Counted from the stretch's first letter, positions 36,531-49,200 are shown. The stretch: 64,000 nt of DNA from Cryptomeria japonica (GCF_030272615.1 NC_081406.1:192721891-192785890), one strand, 5' to 3'. Notes: generated from the letters alone by a model not told the origin. Numbers and translations are program-made.

Positions 36531-39500
36531 AGAACATGAGTACTATCACTTATCACTTTAGAGAAGACTAATATTCATGGAGTTCTTCCATGTTCATATA
36601 ATTTGACACCTCATCATCTAATTAGTTGGAGATAATAGTATTTCACATTTCATCCTATGTTCATTTTGTGGTGCAAGATTAGATGTAAATTGTGTCATTA
36701 GTTTAGGAGTTCATCTACCCTCACTAGTAGGGTCTCTATGTCTTTTGGTTATTAAAAGTTCCCATAGTGGAGATGTGATCCATAAAAGGGTCCATTTTTT
36801 TACTTCATGGTATCATTGAAGAGGTTTTGGAAAAGGAGACAATTTTTTTTATTAACAGAGAATATTTTGTTAAAATTAGTTTGATTATATTAATGAGTAT
36901 AAAAAAATGGAAAAAAAAATTGTCACTACAATATTCGATTGAAATTAGTTTGATTATATGAATGATTATAAAAAAATACTTATAATAGTTGGATAAATTG
37001 CTATTGAATGAGTGATTTTCATTTGCATTTGAGAGTGGTAAATCCATCATTTGATATGATATTTTTAGTTACCCAAAATGAATTAAATGAACAAGAAAAG
37101 AGAAAGAGAAAAGGGGAAAAAAGAGAAACCCTATGTAAACTTGTACAAGATATTATTTCATATTTCTTGAATAAAGGTAGAAGAAACGAATATATACTGA
37201 CAAGTGAGCACGTGATGAAATGAAAGATACGAATCTATTTTATTTGCACAACACATTTGATAGTTCACAGCTTTATAAATTTAAAATAAATTAACCCAAA
37301 AAGATAATATTACATCTAACTTATGAATAGAGGTAATCTTATTTAAATATGTTCATAATTAAATGTAGAAATTGATAACTTTCATCCATAATGTGTAAAT
37401 AAGGACACATGAAGAATAATCACAAGTTGAACATACAAAAAACTTACAACCCATAGAGAATAATATGACACAGAGGTAAACAATATTTTTTATTTCTTGG
37501 ATCACGATGTCTCTTTACAATTCTCTTACAACTATTATATGAGAGAAAAAATCACACAAATTGAATGTAGAATAAATTAATGTAAAAAGATCATCTAATC
37601 CTCTATCTTCCCCTATACAGTAGGTAGTCCATCCATCTATTCAATCAAGTTATGTGTCACCTACTACTACACACATAACATGAATCACTCACTCAAAACA
37701 TCTCATCTTGACAATGTCCACTCCAATCCATACCATAGTTTCTAGTTCCTAGTCCCGAGTCCCTCGGGTGCTTATAAGTTGGGCCTTGCGAGTTTGACAA
37801 CTACTATAATTCCCTCCCAACTACTTCTCTGTGTGTGGTGTTGGGTGGTGGGTGTCCCTTATGATATTAGGTCCCTTGGAATAGTAGAGACGCTCCCAAC
37901 CAACATCTATAAGACCACATATAACTTATGAATAGAGGCGATCTTACTTAAGCATGTTTAAAATTAAATGTAGAAATTGACAATTCACATTCATAAATTT
38001 ACAATAAAGATTGAAAGCAAGAGTAATAGACATCCATAGGTAGAATTTGATGGATGAGAAAATAGTGTAAACTTTGTATCATTATATCTATGGTGAATTC
38101 ACTAGATATAATACATGGTGATTTTCAGAGTGCAATGGAAAAAATATAAATGTTGATATGTGAAAGATAAAAATTTCACTCTATATGAAAAACCATATCT
38201 TGTGGCATTCCAATTTCTAGGTTTCCTTTAATTTCTTGGATTATTCAAATTCCTCAATCTCTATAATGGTATATGCTCATTTTATACTCAAATTAAGTAT
38301 CTTAGATGTATGGTCATTTTATATTCTAAACTTGTCAAATTGATAATTGTCATACAAAATATCCATCATCATTTATGGATCACCATCATATAAAGATGTT
38401 GATGGTGTTATGTGTGTGTTCCTAATTATGGTTCATAGAGAATCCAACATAGTCTCATTAATTTGATGAGCTTATGTTGGTGTGCCAATGATAATTTATT
38501 GGTGTTGAATACAGATTGATAATTTTGGCTACAATCAAAAGTGGATGTTGTGATATTTTTTATGTGATTATGAGGATTTTATTTTATTGATGTTGAATTG
38601 ATTTATAAGGGTACCAAATAGAAGTAAAGGAGGGTGCATGCTATCACGTGTATTATTATGATGTTGCACTAATATGCCCTTACTTTGGGGTTGATAAAGT
38701 GTCTAGTTACCATTTGATCTACATGAATATGAGTGATGCTCATTTTCTTTGTATCTTATCTTTAAATTGTTAATGATGTAGTTTAAAACATCAAGAACAA
38801 TTATCTAACTTGTTCATTTTTAATGATAATGATTCATATAATCTCACTAAAAGAATTTTCTTATGGTAGCATTAGTGATGAATGAGTATTTAATTTGATT
38901 AATAATATTACAATATAACGGGGGCGAGATGTTGATCATAATCAAGCTTAAATTGTCTCATTTTTTGATATGTTGTTATGATATATACACCAAGAATCCT
39001 AGATATGCATTCATTTTTCTATAGTTGGACACCTAGTAGTGGTTGGAATTAAGTATTCATTGTTTGATCTACACTTTTTATTATAGTATACATATTTTTC
39101 TATTTAGATGAATATGTTCTTGTCCAAATTTCTAGTTAAGAAATGATTCGATATAATTTTCTTTATTTTTACATTAAATTTATTAAATGTCCATCTTTTC
39201 TATGCTAATATTAAAATATTGGTTATTTTTGCATCCATTATTATCTGGTATGAGTTGGATCTAGCTAACTTGAAAGAGTTTTTATATAAAGCCCCATGTG
39301 AAGATAGTGTGTCTCTAGCCTTTTGTCAAGTAAGTAACTTTTATATGGATCATTGGCATGGTAAGTAGTGCATTATGTGAAGATTTGATCTCTCATTCAT
39401 GGAAACTTATAAGGATTAATTATAATTGAAATTTGTTACCACATATCTTAGAGTCTAGTGTAAAGGGAATTGATCAAATTTAAATATAAGAATTGCTTAA

Positions 39501-40900
39501 TAATGTTATGTTGTGCCTTAATGTTAAGAGTTTTCCATCTTGTAATGAATATAGGCAGATTCGGTACAATTTGCTTGACTATAATGAAGTTTTGTGGTTT
39601 ATCTTTTGTCAATTTGTCCACTTGAAATCCTTTCTAAAGGCTTCTATAAAACTACCATGTACTTGTAAAGAATTCTTGAGGAGTGCATTGTACCACTGTA
39701 AATCCCAATCCATTAGAGTTCATGTGAATAGTATACATGTTGCACTAGGATTGAGTTGTATCCAATCAATAGATTTGAAAAAAAAATATTGAATATGTGA
39801 AATAGGATTAGTAAATTTCATCAAAGTTTATATCTAGTGAAAGAGATTTATCTCAATACAAGATATTTTAAAAGATAAAGGCCAAATTTAAAAGAGTTTG
39901 ACTATTGGATATACCATTTTTTGTTAATGTAGGAAGGGTGAGGGCGAGGGGGGAGATTGAAGGTGTGATTATAGCTAGATGTTGACTCAGGGAATTATTG
40001 CAGGTTATGTAATAGTGCTTGGTTATGATTGTCTAAAATCTAGAAGAATTGGTCAACATCTATAATAGAGGTAGATTTATTTGGATCTTATGGAGGCTTA
40101 GGTTGCAAAAAAAAATGTGAAAAAAATAATTTAATGACATTTTCTACCATAGATGGAATTGTCATACAAATTCATATGTATGGAACTAAAATATTTAAGA
40201 ATAAGACATACTAATATAATTGCAAAATTAACAAATATAATGAAAAATCTCATTTTGACAAAGAAAGATAAATATTGTATGCTTTGTTGACAATAATTTT
40301 ATGTTTAATTTGTTCCTACACTACCTAATAACTTGCCCAATAAAAAAATAAAAAATAAATACAAAAATTAAAAATGTTTTTAAGGAGAATTAATGTTGTC
40401 TCTAAGATCCCTTTACAATTTAATGGATATAAAACTTTATATTATATTATTAATGTAATTAATTGAGAGGACCCATTAGTTGAGCATGTTCCAACAATTG
40501 TTGTAGCACTTGTTGATTTAATCCCCATTTTTTTAACATATTGTACCAATAGTTGCGACTTTAAAGTCATTAGTGTTGATGATGACTAACCATAATTGAA
40601 TGAAATCTATTCCTAGATCTAATAAATAACAAATCATGTGATGTCTCATGAGTGCACCAATAAAACATGACTTGGTGTACAAGTATCAGTCTCACTGTTT
40701 TTGGGGTCTTTTTTCGCTTTTTGGCAAACAATGTGCTGATGTTGCATCATATTCAATGACTTGGCCCTAAAACCTTAGTTATAAGTAAGAGACTTGTAAA
40801 ATAAGTTGATGTAAAAAATTAAAATGATTTAAAAATTCCAAGTACAAAATTAAGATACTCAACTAAAAGATCCTCTCCCTAAAAACAAAAAAGCAATCTT
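36531..40900. other. Gene-free AT-rich DNA with a dispersed direct repeat
   Basis: No supported gene. A segment of about 77 bases at 37317-37395 (AACTTATGAATAGAGG... to AATTAAATGTAGAAATTGA...) recurs at 37919-37995 with about 15% change, about 600 bases apart. Short frames such as 39493-39792 have no recognisable domain. Confidence 0.55.
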
Positions 40901-40969
40901 TAATCTAATCCAAAACGACTAGCCTAATAAAACAAGAGTTCAATCTCAGATAATGAAGTTTGAAAATAA

Positions 40970-41110
40970 AAAGTCAGCTGCAATTTGCAAATTGTTTCGA
41001 GCTGACTTTTTCACAATACAATGGTAAATGCACCGTCAAATTGACTTTGTTACGCGAAATAGATCGTTCAAAACTCTGGTTGACCGCAATGACTGTTTCC
41101 TATTTAAACC
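40970..41110 (+). promoter_or_regulatory. Proximal promoter of the first ERF gene
   Basis: TATA-like CCTATTTAAACC at 41099-41110. Upstream, blocks 40973-40990 (CAGCTGCAATTTGCAA) and 41026-41048 recur before the second ERF gene at 62128-62146 and 62193-62217, with the same spacing to the TATA box (51 versus 54 bases). W-box cores TTGACT (41041) and TTGACC (41080) are present; only the first is shared by both genes. Confidence 0.7.
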
Positions 41111-41154
41111 TTTCCAGAGCATGGTTTGAATTCGGAAAAAGTAAGAAAGCTAAA

Positions 41155-41718
41155 ATGGGCAAATCAAGAAGCAATCCAAGGCCCCAGAGAATCCCAAAAC
41201 TGAGAGGAATTCGAATGAGAAAGTGGGGAAAATGGGTTTCAGAAATGAGAATCCCCAAGTCCAGAACTAAAATTTGGCTCGGCACTTACGAGAATGAAGA
41301 ACAGGCAGCCCGTGCTTATGATTTTGCTCTGTATTGCTTGAAAGGCCCAAATGCCACCTTCAATTTCATCAAATCCCCATTTGAAATCTCGCCTGTTTCT
41401 TCACTTTCGCAGCAGGAGATTCAGGCGGCGGCCGCCAATTTTGCCCTGCGAAAATCCCCGCACGTGCCTCGTGTAAAAATGGCGGAAGGGGGAGAGATTT
41501 TATGCCGGGTTTCAGAAGTTGAATCTCCATTTTCTGAAGAAATTCAGACTGAGAATGAAATGGGCTTCTGGGAATCCGTTCTTAATGGGGCTTCTTCAGA
41601 GTCAGATGATCTGGAAATGGCGAATCTGCCATTTCCTTCCCCCGTACAGCAACATGGGGGAATCATATTGGATCAAGTGGAATGGTGGGATTTTTCAAGA
41701 ACTGCCTTCACATTGTAA
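41155..41718 (+). CDS. AP2/ERF transcription factor, DREB-type (paralogue 1)
   Basis: Intronless, 187 aa. The start at 41155 (MGKSRSN) is preferred over an upstream in-frame extension because a TATA box lies at 41099-41110 and only this start is shared with the paralogue. One AP2 DNA-binding domain at residues 15-72: [43 protein letters not shown]. The RKWGKWV wording and Val at AP2 position 14 point to the DREB side (group II/A-5-like). Position 19 is Ile rather than Glu. A downstream [15 protein letters not shown] segment is typical of that group. No EAR-type DLNxxP is seen; instead the end is [19 protein letters not shown] plus FSRTA. Predicted nuclear; targets not deducible. Confidence 0.93.
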   Translation: MGKSRSNPRPQRIPKLRGIRMRKWGKWVSEMRIPKSRTKIWLGTYENEEQAARAYDFALYCLKGPNATFNFIKSPFEISPVSSLSQQEIQAAAANFALRKSPHVPRVKMAEGGEILCRVSEVESPFSEEIQTENEMGFWESVLNGASSESDDLEMANLPFPSPVQQHGGIILDQVEWWDFSRTAFTL

Positions 41719-41840
41719 TATAATACATCTAAATTTGTGTTTTAAATCTGTAATCCTTTGCTCTGGTGTGTTGTGATCTTTGTTCTGTTTTTCATTCGAA
41801 ACCCATCTGGAATATTAATTAATTTAAATGCTAAGAAAAT
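41719..41840 (+). other. 3' flanking/UTR of ERF paralogue 1, conserved with paralogue 2
   Basis: TAATATAATACATATAAAT-like start, CTTTGCTCTGG and TGTTCTGTTTTTCATT blocks are shared with 62893-63015. The duplication that produced the pair therefore included the 3' UTR. Confidence 0.75.
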
Positions 41841-43605
41841 GTAATGTAGATATAATTGAATATTTATTAATTTAAAAGCTAAAAATGTAATGTAGATATT
41901 TAGGCATATGTAAGGTGGAAGGAGGATCATCCTTTGACAATACATAGACCTACCTAGGAGGCTTTTCGAGAGATGACTTCATGCCTACCATTAATTTAAA
42001 GTAGGAAGATTGACAAAATTCAAAGGAGAATAAGGCCCCACCCTAACAAATGGACACTTAGACAAAGACCCACCACCTTGTACTCAGGTGAGGTGCATTT
42101 AAAAAACTAGTTAAAAAACATTGAGTCAAGGTTGTATATGGAATGCTGCAACATTTTCTGATTGTTGTTTTCTATGTAATTTTTTTTTGCATTATTTCAA
42201 TAAAAGAAAAGTCATGAGAACTTTGACATGTTGATTAGCAATGACTAGTGTCTAGTATATCTTGACTATGTGAATGGCTTCATTGTTTGAAACAAAAATA
42301 ATTAATTTTTAATTCTATCAGATTTTTACAATTTATTAGTTTATTTATTTAATTGTTTTTTATTTTTATTAGGTGTATTTTTTGCATCAACATCTATCAT
42401 GAGGGATGATATAGTGTGTAAGGAGATGTAGAATTGTAACTAACATTTGTTTAAAATATAGTTTATTAGTTTTTGTCATAATTAGGTTTGTATAGCATTT
42501 ATTCAATGTAAATTTGTTTTTAAAATTTTGGTCAATTGATTAATTACATGCTTGTATCTTTCACTTTTATAATAATATTCACTATCGTTTTAGTTTTTAT
42601 TAGATTTTATTTTTTAATTATTGAAATCTAAACATTAATAACATAAAATTTATCATGAACCAATCAAAATTTTAAAAAATCATCCAACATTAAGAACAAA
42701 TAATTCTAAAAGTTGTCATAGATTTTACAAGTTACCAAATTCATGATATGTAGAGATTTCATCTTTCTTGAGGCAATATTTATGAGTTCCTAGGGATAGT
42801 TTGTGCCTATATATTGGTCATTGCTAGAGGACTTTTAATAGATGTAAAAAAATATGTATTAGAGGTTACATATATAGGGATTGAATGACTCCATCTTCAA
42901 ACAACCTTTCATGTTTGCAAATGACTTTTGGCAAAATACCATGATGCTTCAAAAAATGGGTTTACACGACTTCTTTGAAATTGTAGGAGATTTTGCAAGC
43001 TATAATCTTAATAATGATTCTAGAGAATCTCAAAATTTTGTGGCTTTGAATAAATCCAATAGGGTTTGGAAGGAGTTTTTGTTCAATAGAGAGGTGCTTG
43101 TAGTGTAAGGTGAATGGTGGTCCTTAGCTCTTTGTAAATATAATCACATTAATGGTTTTCTTGAATCTTGAATATTAGCCTTATTTTTTTTTGTTATATT
43201 TTGTCTTCTACAATCCAACACTATGGGTAGGCCTCCACAAACATATCTTGTTTATAGTGGGCAGTTGGCCTACAATAAGCTCCAAATGGCCTTCATTAGA
43301 CTCATCCCCTCCTACCACTTCATTGATAAAGAATACTAATGCATGGGGTTTAATCTATATAATAGTTAGACATGGATGGTGTAAGGAAAATATCCACATC
43401 CCAAATATATGCCCAAGTCATCATGGGAGCTCTTAGAAGGAAAATCACCCTTGAATCACATCCTTCAACTTTTTCCAACAATGACTCCTAGATTAGGAGA
43501 TCTAGTTTCTAATGATTTCCTTCCAACGATAAAGTTTTCTCATCCCAAATACTCTAAAGAAGTTGTAGTGTCAAGCCAAGTAAGAAGATAGGAAACACCT
43601 TCCTT
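41841..43605. other. Gene-free DNA between ERF 1 and element D
   Basis: AT-rich, no recognised gene or element end. A 75-codon frame at 42881-43108 has no family I recognise. Confidence 0.55.
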
Positions 43606-43610
43606 ATCAA

Positions 43611-44214
43611 TGTTTGTTGAATTGCTTTGCTTCTTTGCTTGAAATGCCTTTACTCAGGAGTTTTCGTGCTCTTCGAATGTTTGAATGCTCGGTGAAGTAA
43701 AAATGGAGCCAAAACACTGATTTATAATGTTAATTTGCCAACCACCATATTTAATGCTTGTCGGTTAAGTAATCACTTAACTTATCTGTCGGTATAGAAG
43801 TAATTTCAACTTCTCACCATCAACCGAGGGAATAATAGCATGTTTCACATTTGATTGCCAAACCCTCAAAGGAATTTTCTTCAATTAGATGAAGAGACTC
43901 CTGCCGGTGGAGTGCTACTTTGTTCTGTCGGTGGAGGAGTATTCCTATCAACATTCAGTTTTGATTTCCTGATCCATTATTTTGAGAATTCATGCTTAAC
44001 TTCTTCAACCTTTTCTTTACCTTTCAAACTAGGACCTTTGTTATTTACTAGTGAGGACTTGCTTCTACAAAATTTAGCAATATGTCCAATCTTGTTATAG
44101 GCATAACAAGTCACATTATTTTTTTGAATAGCTTTTCCATATCCTATGTCGGTGTCAAGATCTTCCTCAAGTTGTTAGGCTTCTAAAAATAGAGGACCAA
44201 GCTCTGATACCAAT
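43611..44214 (-). repeat. Inverted, internally deleted copy of element D leader and ORF1 end
   Basis: Reverse complement of 45668-46207 (end of ORF1 and the ORF1-ORF2 spacer) joined to 44773-44832 (primer site and leader). The 830-odd bases between are deleted, with ACC shared at both edges of the deletion. The minus strand reads the end of ORF1 (fourth knuckle with one Cys changed to Tyr). The inverted tRNA-iMet primer site (GCTCTGATACCA) lies at 44201-44212. Confidence 0.88.
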
Positions 44215-44771
44215 TGTTAGGATTCCCACAGATATTGAGAGGAGGGGGGGGGGTGAATCAGTATCTAACCGGTTAATAGATTTTCTTAACTTAAAACATG
44301 TAGAGCATATTAATATAGTATACCTGTAAACAGAAAGTAATGCAATAAAAAAAGATAATAGCAACCACATGAAAGACACACCATAACACAGTAGTTTAAC
44401 GAGGAAACCCGATGTGGGAAAAACCTCGGCGGGATTTGTGACCCACAATATTCACTTACTGCTACAATAGGGGCCTGCACATGCAGAAAGGGCAAGTGCC
44501 TAGAGCTCACTGCTCAATTACAAAATGGGAAGTCTCACTAACTTACAAAATGGATTATATAAATCCAATGTCTTGTACTGCTTCAAAATAGCATCTACTA
44601 TGCCAGATCCAGTACCGGTTTATAGCTCTGCTTCTTACATAAACTTTTAACCTATAATTCGCATAATAGGTCTACCTTATTTCACCTAATTACATTCCTC
44701 CATGATTACATAAAATTACCTACAATGTTCTACAATGAACTCTCTCATATATAAGAGTCATTTTACAACTT
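44215..44771 (-). repeat. Element D inverted, truncated LTR
   Basis: Starts TGTTAGGATTCCC and equals the reverse complement of about 50085-50650. The U3 end (49834-50084) is missing. It stops upstream of the TATA-like TTATATATAAGAG and fuses to the forward primer site at 44771 (TGTATCAGAGCTTGG). It lacks a 20-24 base insertion seen in the forward LTR near 50390-50415. Confidence 0.9.
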
Positions 44772-44838
44772 GTATCAGAGCTTGGTCCTCTATTTTCAGA
44801 AGCCTGACAGCTTGAGGAAGATCTTGACACCAGTAGAG

Positions 44839-45936
44839 ATGGAAAAATTGATGAAGCAATTAGAAGCAGCTCTCTCAGACTATGATGCAGAAAAGTTGAA
44901 AAATATCAAACTTAAAGATGATCTAAAGGCAACAGTGGATATTATTCAAGCACTTCAAGAAAATCTTACCATTGCAAGAAATAAGAGAAGAGAACTTTGT
45001 GAGAATGATGAAAAGGAAACTCTTAGTGATCTAATAAACAAGCTGAAACAAGAAAACATGACAACAAGGAATGAGATGCAGGATATGACTATGAGATTTT
45101 ATAAGGAAATTGAAGATAGAAAGAAGAATGAAGAAGATTTGACTAGAAGACTAAGTGATGCTGCAAATGAGAACACAAGACTTAGCTATGAAAATTATTT
45201 GTTGAAGACAGATCTGATGCATACACATAATGACTCAAATGAACTTATGAGACAGAAAGAAATCTTAGTAAGAGAATTGGATACTGCAAATCAGCACAAA
45301 GAAAAATTCAAGAAAAACTCAAAAGAACTTGGTGACTTATTGAAGAATCAGAAACCTAATGGTGACACTTGTGGACTTGGCTTTGAAACTGGTGAAAGCT
45401 CTAGTACTGCAAACACACAGGATCATAGAAAACCTGTAAGACAACCTACTGCTTATAAATTTAATGGCAAATGCTTTAACTGTAATAAGTATGGTCATAG
45501 AGAAAATCAATGTAGATCTAGAAATTATCAGAATACCAATTCACCCACTGGTCAATGTTCAAAATGCAACAAAGTTGGTCACAATTCAGAAAATTGCAGA
45601 ATGAATGTAAGATGTTATGTTTGTGGAAGATTTGGACATCTATCTAATCAATGCAGAACAAAAACCGACATAGGATATGGAAAAGCTATTCAGAAAAATA
45701 ATGTGACTTGTTATGCATGTAACAAGATTGGACATATTGCTAAATTTTGTAGAAGCAAGTCCTCACCGGTAAATAACAAAGGTCCTAGTTTGAAAGGCAA
45801 AGAAAAGGTTGAAGAACTTAAGCATGAATTCTTAAAACAATGGATCAAGAAATCAGAATTGAATGTTGATAGGAATACTCCTTCACCGACAGAACATGGT
45901 AGCACTCCACCATCAGGAGTCTCTTCATCTAATTGA
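44839..45936 (+). CDS. Element D ORF1: coiled-coil protein with four CCHC zinc knuckles
   Basis: 365 aa, intact. ATG at 44839 is the first after the primer site. Residues about 1-185 are Leu/Glu/Lys heptads (coiled coil). TCGLGFETGESSS follows, then four perfect CX2CX4HX4C knuckles across 45472-45750 (CFNCNKYGHRENQC, CSKCNKVGHNSENC, CYVCGRFGHLSNQC, CYACNKIGHIAKFC), then a basic and Ser/Pro-rich tail. Organisation equals ORF1 of element C and the C-terminal half of element A's Gag, without the UBN2 domain. Likely nucleic-acid binding and self-association; a Gag-like role is inference. The first 69 bases of the longer frame overlap the primer site and are not counted. Confidence 0.87.
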   Translation: MEKLMKQLEAALSDYDAEKLKNIKLKDDLKATVDIIQALQENLTIARNKRRELCENDEKETLSDLINKLKQENMTTRNEMQDMTMRFYKEIEDRKKNEEDLTRRLSDAANENTRLSYENYLLKTDLMHTHNDSNELMRQKEILVRELDTANQHKEKFKKNSKELGDLLKNQKPNGDTCGLGFETGESSSTANTQDHRKPVRQPTAYKFNGKCFNCNKYGHRENQCRSRNYQNTNSPTGQCSKCNKVGHNSENCRMNVRCYVCGRFGHLSNQCRTKTDIGYGKAIQKNNVTCYACNKIGHIAKFCRSKSSPVNNKGPSLKGKEKVEELKHEFLKQWIKKSELNVDRNTPSPTEHGSTPPSGVSSSN

Positions 45937-46240
45937 AGAAAATTCATTTGAGGGTTTAACAATCAAATGTGAAACATGCTATTATTCCCTCAGTTGATGG
46001 TGAGAAGTTGAAATTACTTCTATACCGACAGATAAGTTAAGTGATTACTTAACGGGCAAGCATTAAATGTGGTGGTTGGCAAATTAACATTATAAATAAG
46101 TGTTTTGGCTCCATTTTTACTTCACCAAGCATTCAAACATTCGAAGAGCGTGAAAACTCCTGAGCAAAGGCATTTCGAGCAAAGAAGCAAAGCAATTCAG
46201 CAAGCAATCTTTCCTAAGGCAGAAAAAGGTATTTATAATC

Positions 46241-49200
46241 ATGGCTTCTTCATCTATTCCTGAATTCATAGCAAACCCTACTATAGTTGAAGTAATCAAA
46301 TGCCCTAGGCCCGTATTTCAGTTAGTTCCCAAAATTGCTAAGAAGGATGACAATATTGGTGCTTTTTCTCAAATTCCCAAAGGTGTAGTTTTTGCTGAAG
46401 ACCCTAGAATGTACATTCATTGCCACATAGAAGAATTGCGTGATGAGGAAATCAAGAGCATGTATAAGACTTTAATTTGTGACGATTCCGGTAATGTGAA
46501 ACCTGAACACAAAATAGTAGAAACCCTAGGATTCACTGAAATTCTCAGCATTTCGGACTTTCCTAAGGAAGTTATAAGGATAGCTCTAAGTAGGGTACAT
46601 GGTGCATTCTTCTGGTTAGACATTGTTCACAAAATCACTAAAGAGGCAGTAAAAGCTATAACAGGGTTACCCTCCACCGGTAACAGACCTGATAAGACAA
46701 AGAAGGTCTCAAATGACCTAGTGATGAACCTAACAGGTGGAACATCTGACAAGAGATCCTTAAGAGTAAATGATGTGACTGACATCAATGTCAGATTCAT
46801 TAGCATGATTTTAGGTTATAAAACCACACATGCAAACAGGCTAAATTCAGTTTCTAGCTTATGCATAAATAGTGCTTATGATATGATCAAGGATAATTCA
46901 AAAATAGATGTGTGTGAATGGTTGAAGGATGAACTTATTGACAATCTTGGAAAGATTAAGAAAGACAAAAAGGGGACATTTAGATTTGGTAACCTGCTTG
47001 TCTATTTAATGCTGCACATAACAAAACAGGTGCCCGATATCGGTAACAAGAATCTTGGTTTTGATATACCGATAGGCAAACAACTGTCTGACTTACTAAA
47101 CAACATGGGTGAAAACAGAGAAAAGAATATAAATGAGTACTTTCAAGCATTAAAGGCCTGAATGAATACTAGAATCAGATTATCACAAGCAATTGTAAAT
47201 AAATATAAGGATGAAATATGCTTTGTTATTAAGAAGGATGAAATTTGGATGGAGGCAGTTATCCCAAGAATAATATGGGTTACCAAAATGGGTTATGAAA
47301 CTAATGACCACATAATTGAAACATATGCAAAAGCCCTCTTGGAAGCACCTAAGGAACCTGAAGAAGAGGTATTTGGCAGTGTTGAAACTATTGAGAATCA
47401 AATTCAATCTAAGAAAAGGGTAAAGAAGGTAGGAGCAACAGTGAGAAGAGGATCAAGGCAGGCTAAGGCTATCAAAGAAGATGTACTTAAACAAACTGGT
47501 ATCACTGAAGATGAGTTAGAAGCACTACAACCAGAAACTCACCTTTCACCGGTAGCAACTTCTTCAGAAAGTGATATGCCAAGTGTATTTAAAAGAGTTG
47601 TGAGGAAAAGAGGACCTTCACCGGTATCTACACCTTCTCCTACAAGAACCAGGTAGAAACAACAAGTAGTAAGGCCCCCGACTAGGAAGATAACTCCTAA
47701 GAAGAAAAAGTTAACACCCAAGAAGAAGACTCAACAAAATATTGCCCCAATTGACAAACTACTGGAAGAAATAATAGAGGATGGAAAGCTTAAGAACATC
47801 AACAAATTATATGATACATTATCAGTTGATGACAAGGAGAAAGTTGAAAACAGAGTAATTTTACACTTGGATATCTACAAGAAATTTCTAATGCAAGTTG
47901 TGGATGAATTACCGACAGAATTGTTTAAAAGACTTGAAGATAGATGGCAAGTTGTTGTAGAGCTTGACAAGAAAATAAAACTTGAAAAACTACTTGCGGT
48001 ATACCTAGTCAACTCACCAAAGGAGATAGATGATCTCATCTCTGAAGCTAACCGGTCAGTATTCTCAACTGCACACCGACATATAACACTTATGGTTGGT
48101 AGAGTGAATGAGGTTGCAGAGGAAACTGCAAATGCATGGGATATATTCCTTGTAGAAAAGGAAAAGCAGGAAGAGTATAGAAACCCTAAACCCATCAAAG
48201 TTTACCAGAAAGATAAGAATAAGGGAAAAGACAAGGTTGGTGGACCACCTAGCATAAAAATAACAGATAATATATCCCCACCGCCTTTGGATACTCCACC
48301 GGTAGCTACCATTGAAGATCAACTGGCTAATGAGAGTATGGACATACCACAAGAGGACACCAATCCCGATTCTGAGGTGCTATACACAGTTGACATTGAC
48401 ACTCAGAAAGTTAACATTGTGGTAGATAAGGATACAACTAGGAAAACAGATATGGCTAGTGAGCCACCGACAACAGATAATGCAGAAGATAAACCGACAG
48501 AATAAAAATAACAGATAATCTATCCCCACCACCTTTGGATACTCCACCGGTAGCTACCACTGAAGATCAACCAGCTAATGAGAGTATGGACATACCACAA
48601 GAGGACACCAATCCCAATTTTGGGGTGTTATACACAATTGACATTGGCACTCAGAAAGTTAACATTGTGGTAGATAAGGATACAACTGGAAAAATAGATA
48701 TGGCTAGTGAACCACCGGTAACAGATAACACAGAAGGTAAATCGACAGATGATAACATAGAAACAATCGGCAGTAAGGCCCCCGGCTAGGAAGATAACTC
48801 CTAAGAAGAAAAAGTTAACACCCAAGAAGAAGACTCAACAAAATATTGCCCCAATTGACAAACTACTGGAAGAAATAACAGAGGATGGAAAGCTTAAGAA
48901 CATCAACAAATTATATGATACATTATCAGTTGATGACAAGGAGAAAGTTGAAAACAATGTAATTCTACACTTGGATATCTACAAGAAATTTCTAATGCAA
49001 GTTGTGGATGAATTACCAGCATAATTGTTTAAAAGACTTGAAGCTAGAAGGCAAGCTGTTGTAGAGCTTGACAAGAAAATAAAAGTTGAAAAACTACTTG
49101 TGGTATATCCAGTCAACTCACCAAAGGAGATAGATGATCTCATCTCTAAAGCTAACCGGTCAATATTCTCAACTGTACACCGGCATATAGCACTTATGGT

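Noticed and set aside
39493-39792. 99-codon frame
   Set aside because: No recognisable domain, unusual composition for a gene, and no flanking signals.
40960-41154. 65-codon N-terminal extension of the first ERF frame, and the 28-codon extension at 62245-62328
   Set aside because: Both run through the TATA box and are not conserved between paralogues; the shared start is MGKSRSN.
41902-42000. Possible shared element with 33318-33440 (GGCAT...AGGAGGA...ATCCTTTG)
   Set aside because: Similarity is short and patchy; no common ends found.
42881-43108. 75-codon frame with FANDFWQNTM
   Set aside because: Isolated, AT-rich surroundings, no family recognised, no promoter or paralogue; not supported as a gene.
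44770-44838. Upstream extension of element D ORF1
   Set aside because: It starts at a non-ATG codon within the primer binding site; the ATG at 44839 is the credible start.
45711-45962. Minus-strand frame within element D ORF1, with a similar plus-strand frame at 43855-44100
   Set aside because: It is the antisense of ORF1; its recurrence on the plus strand simply reflects the inverted copy.
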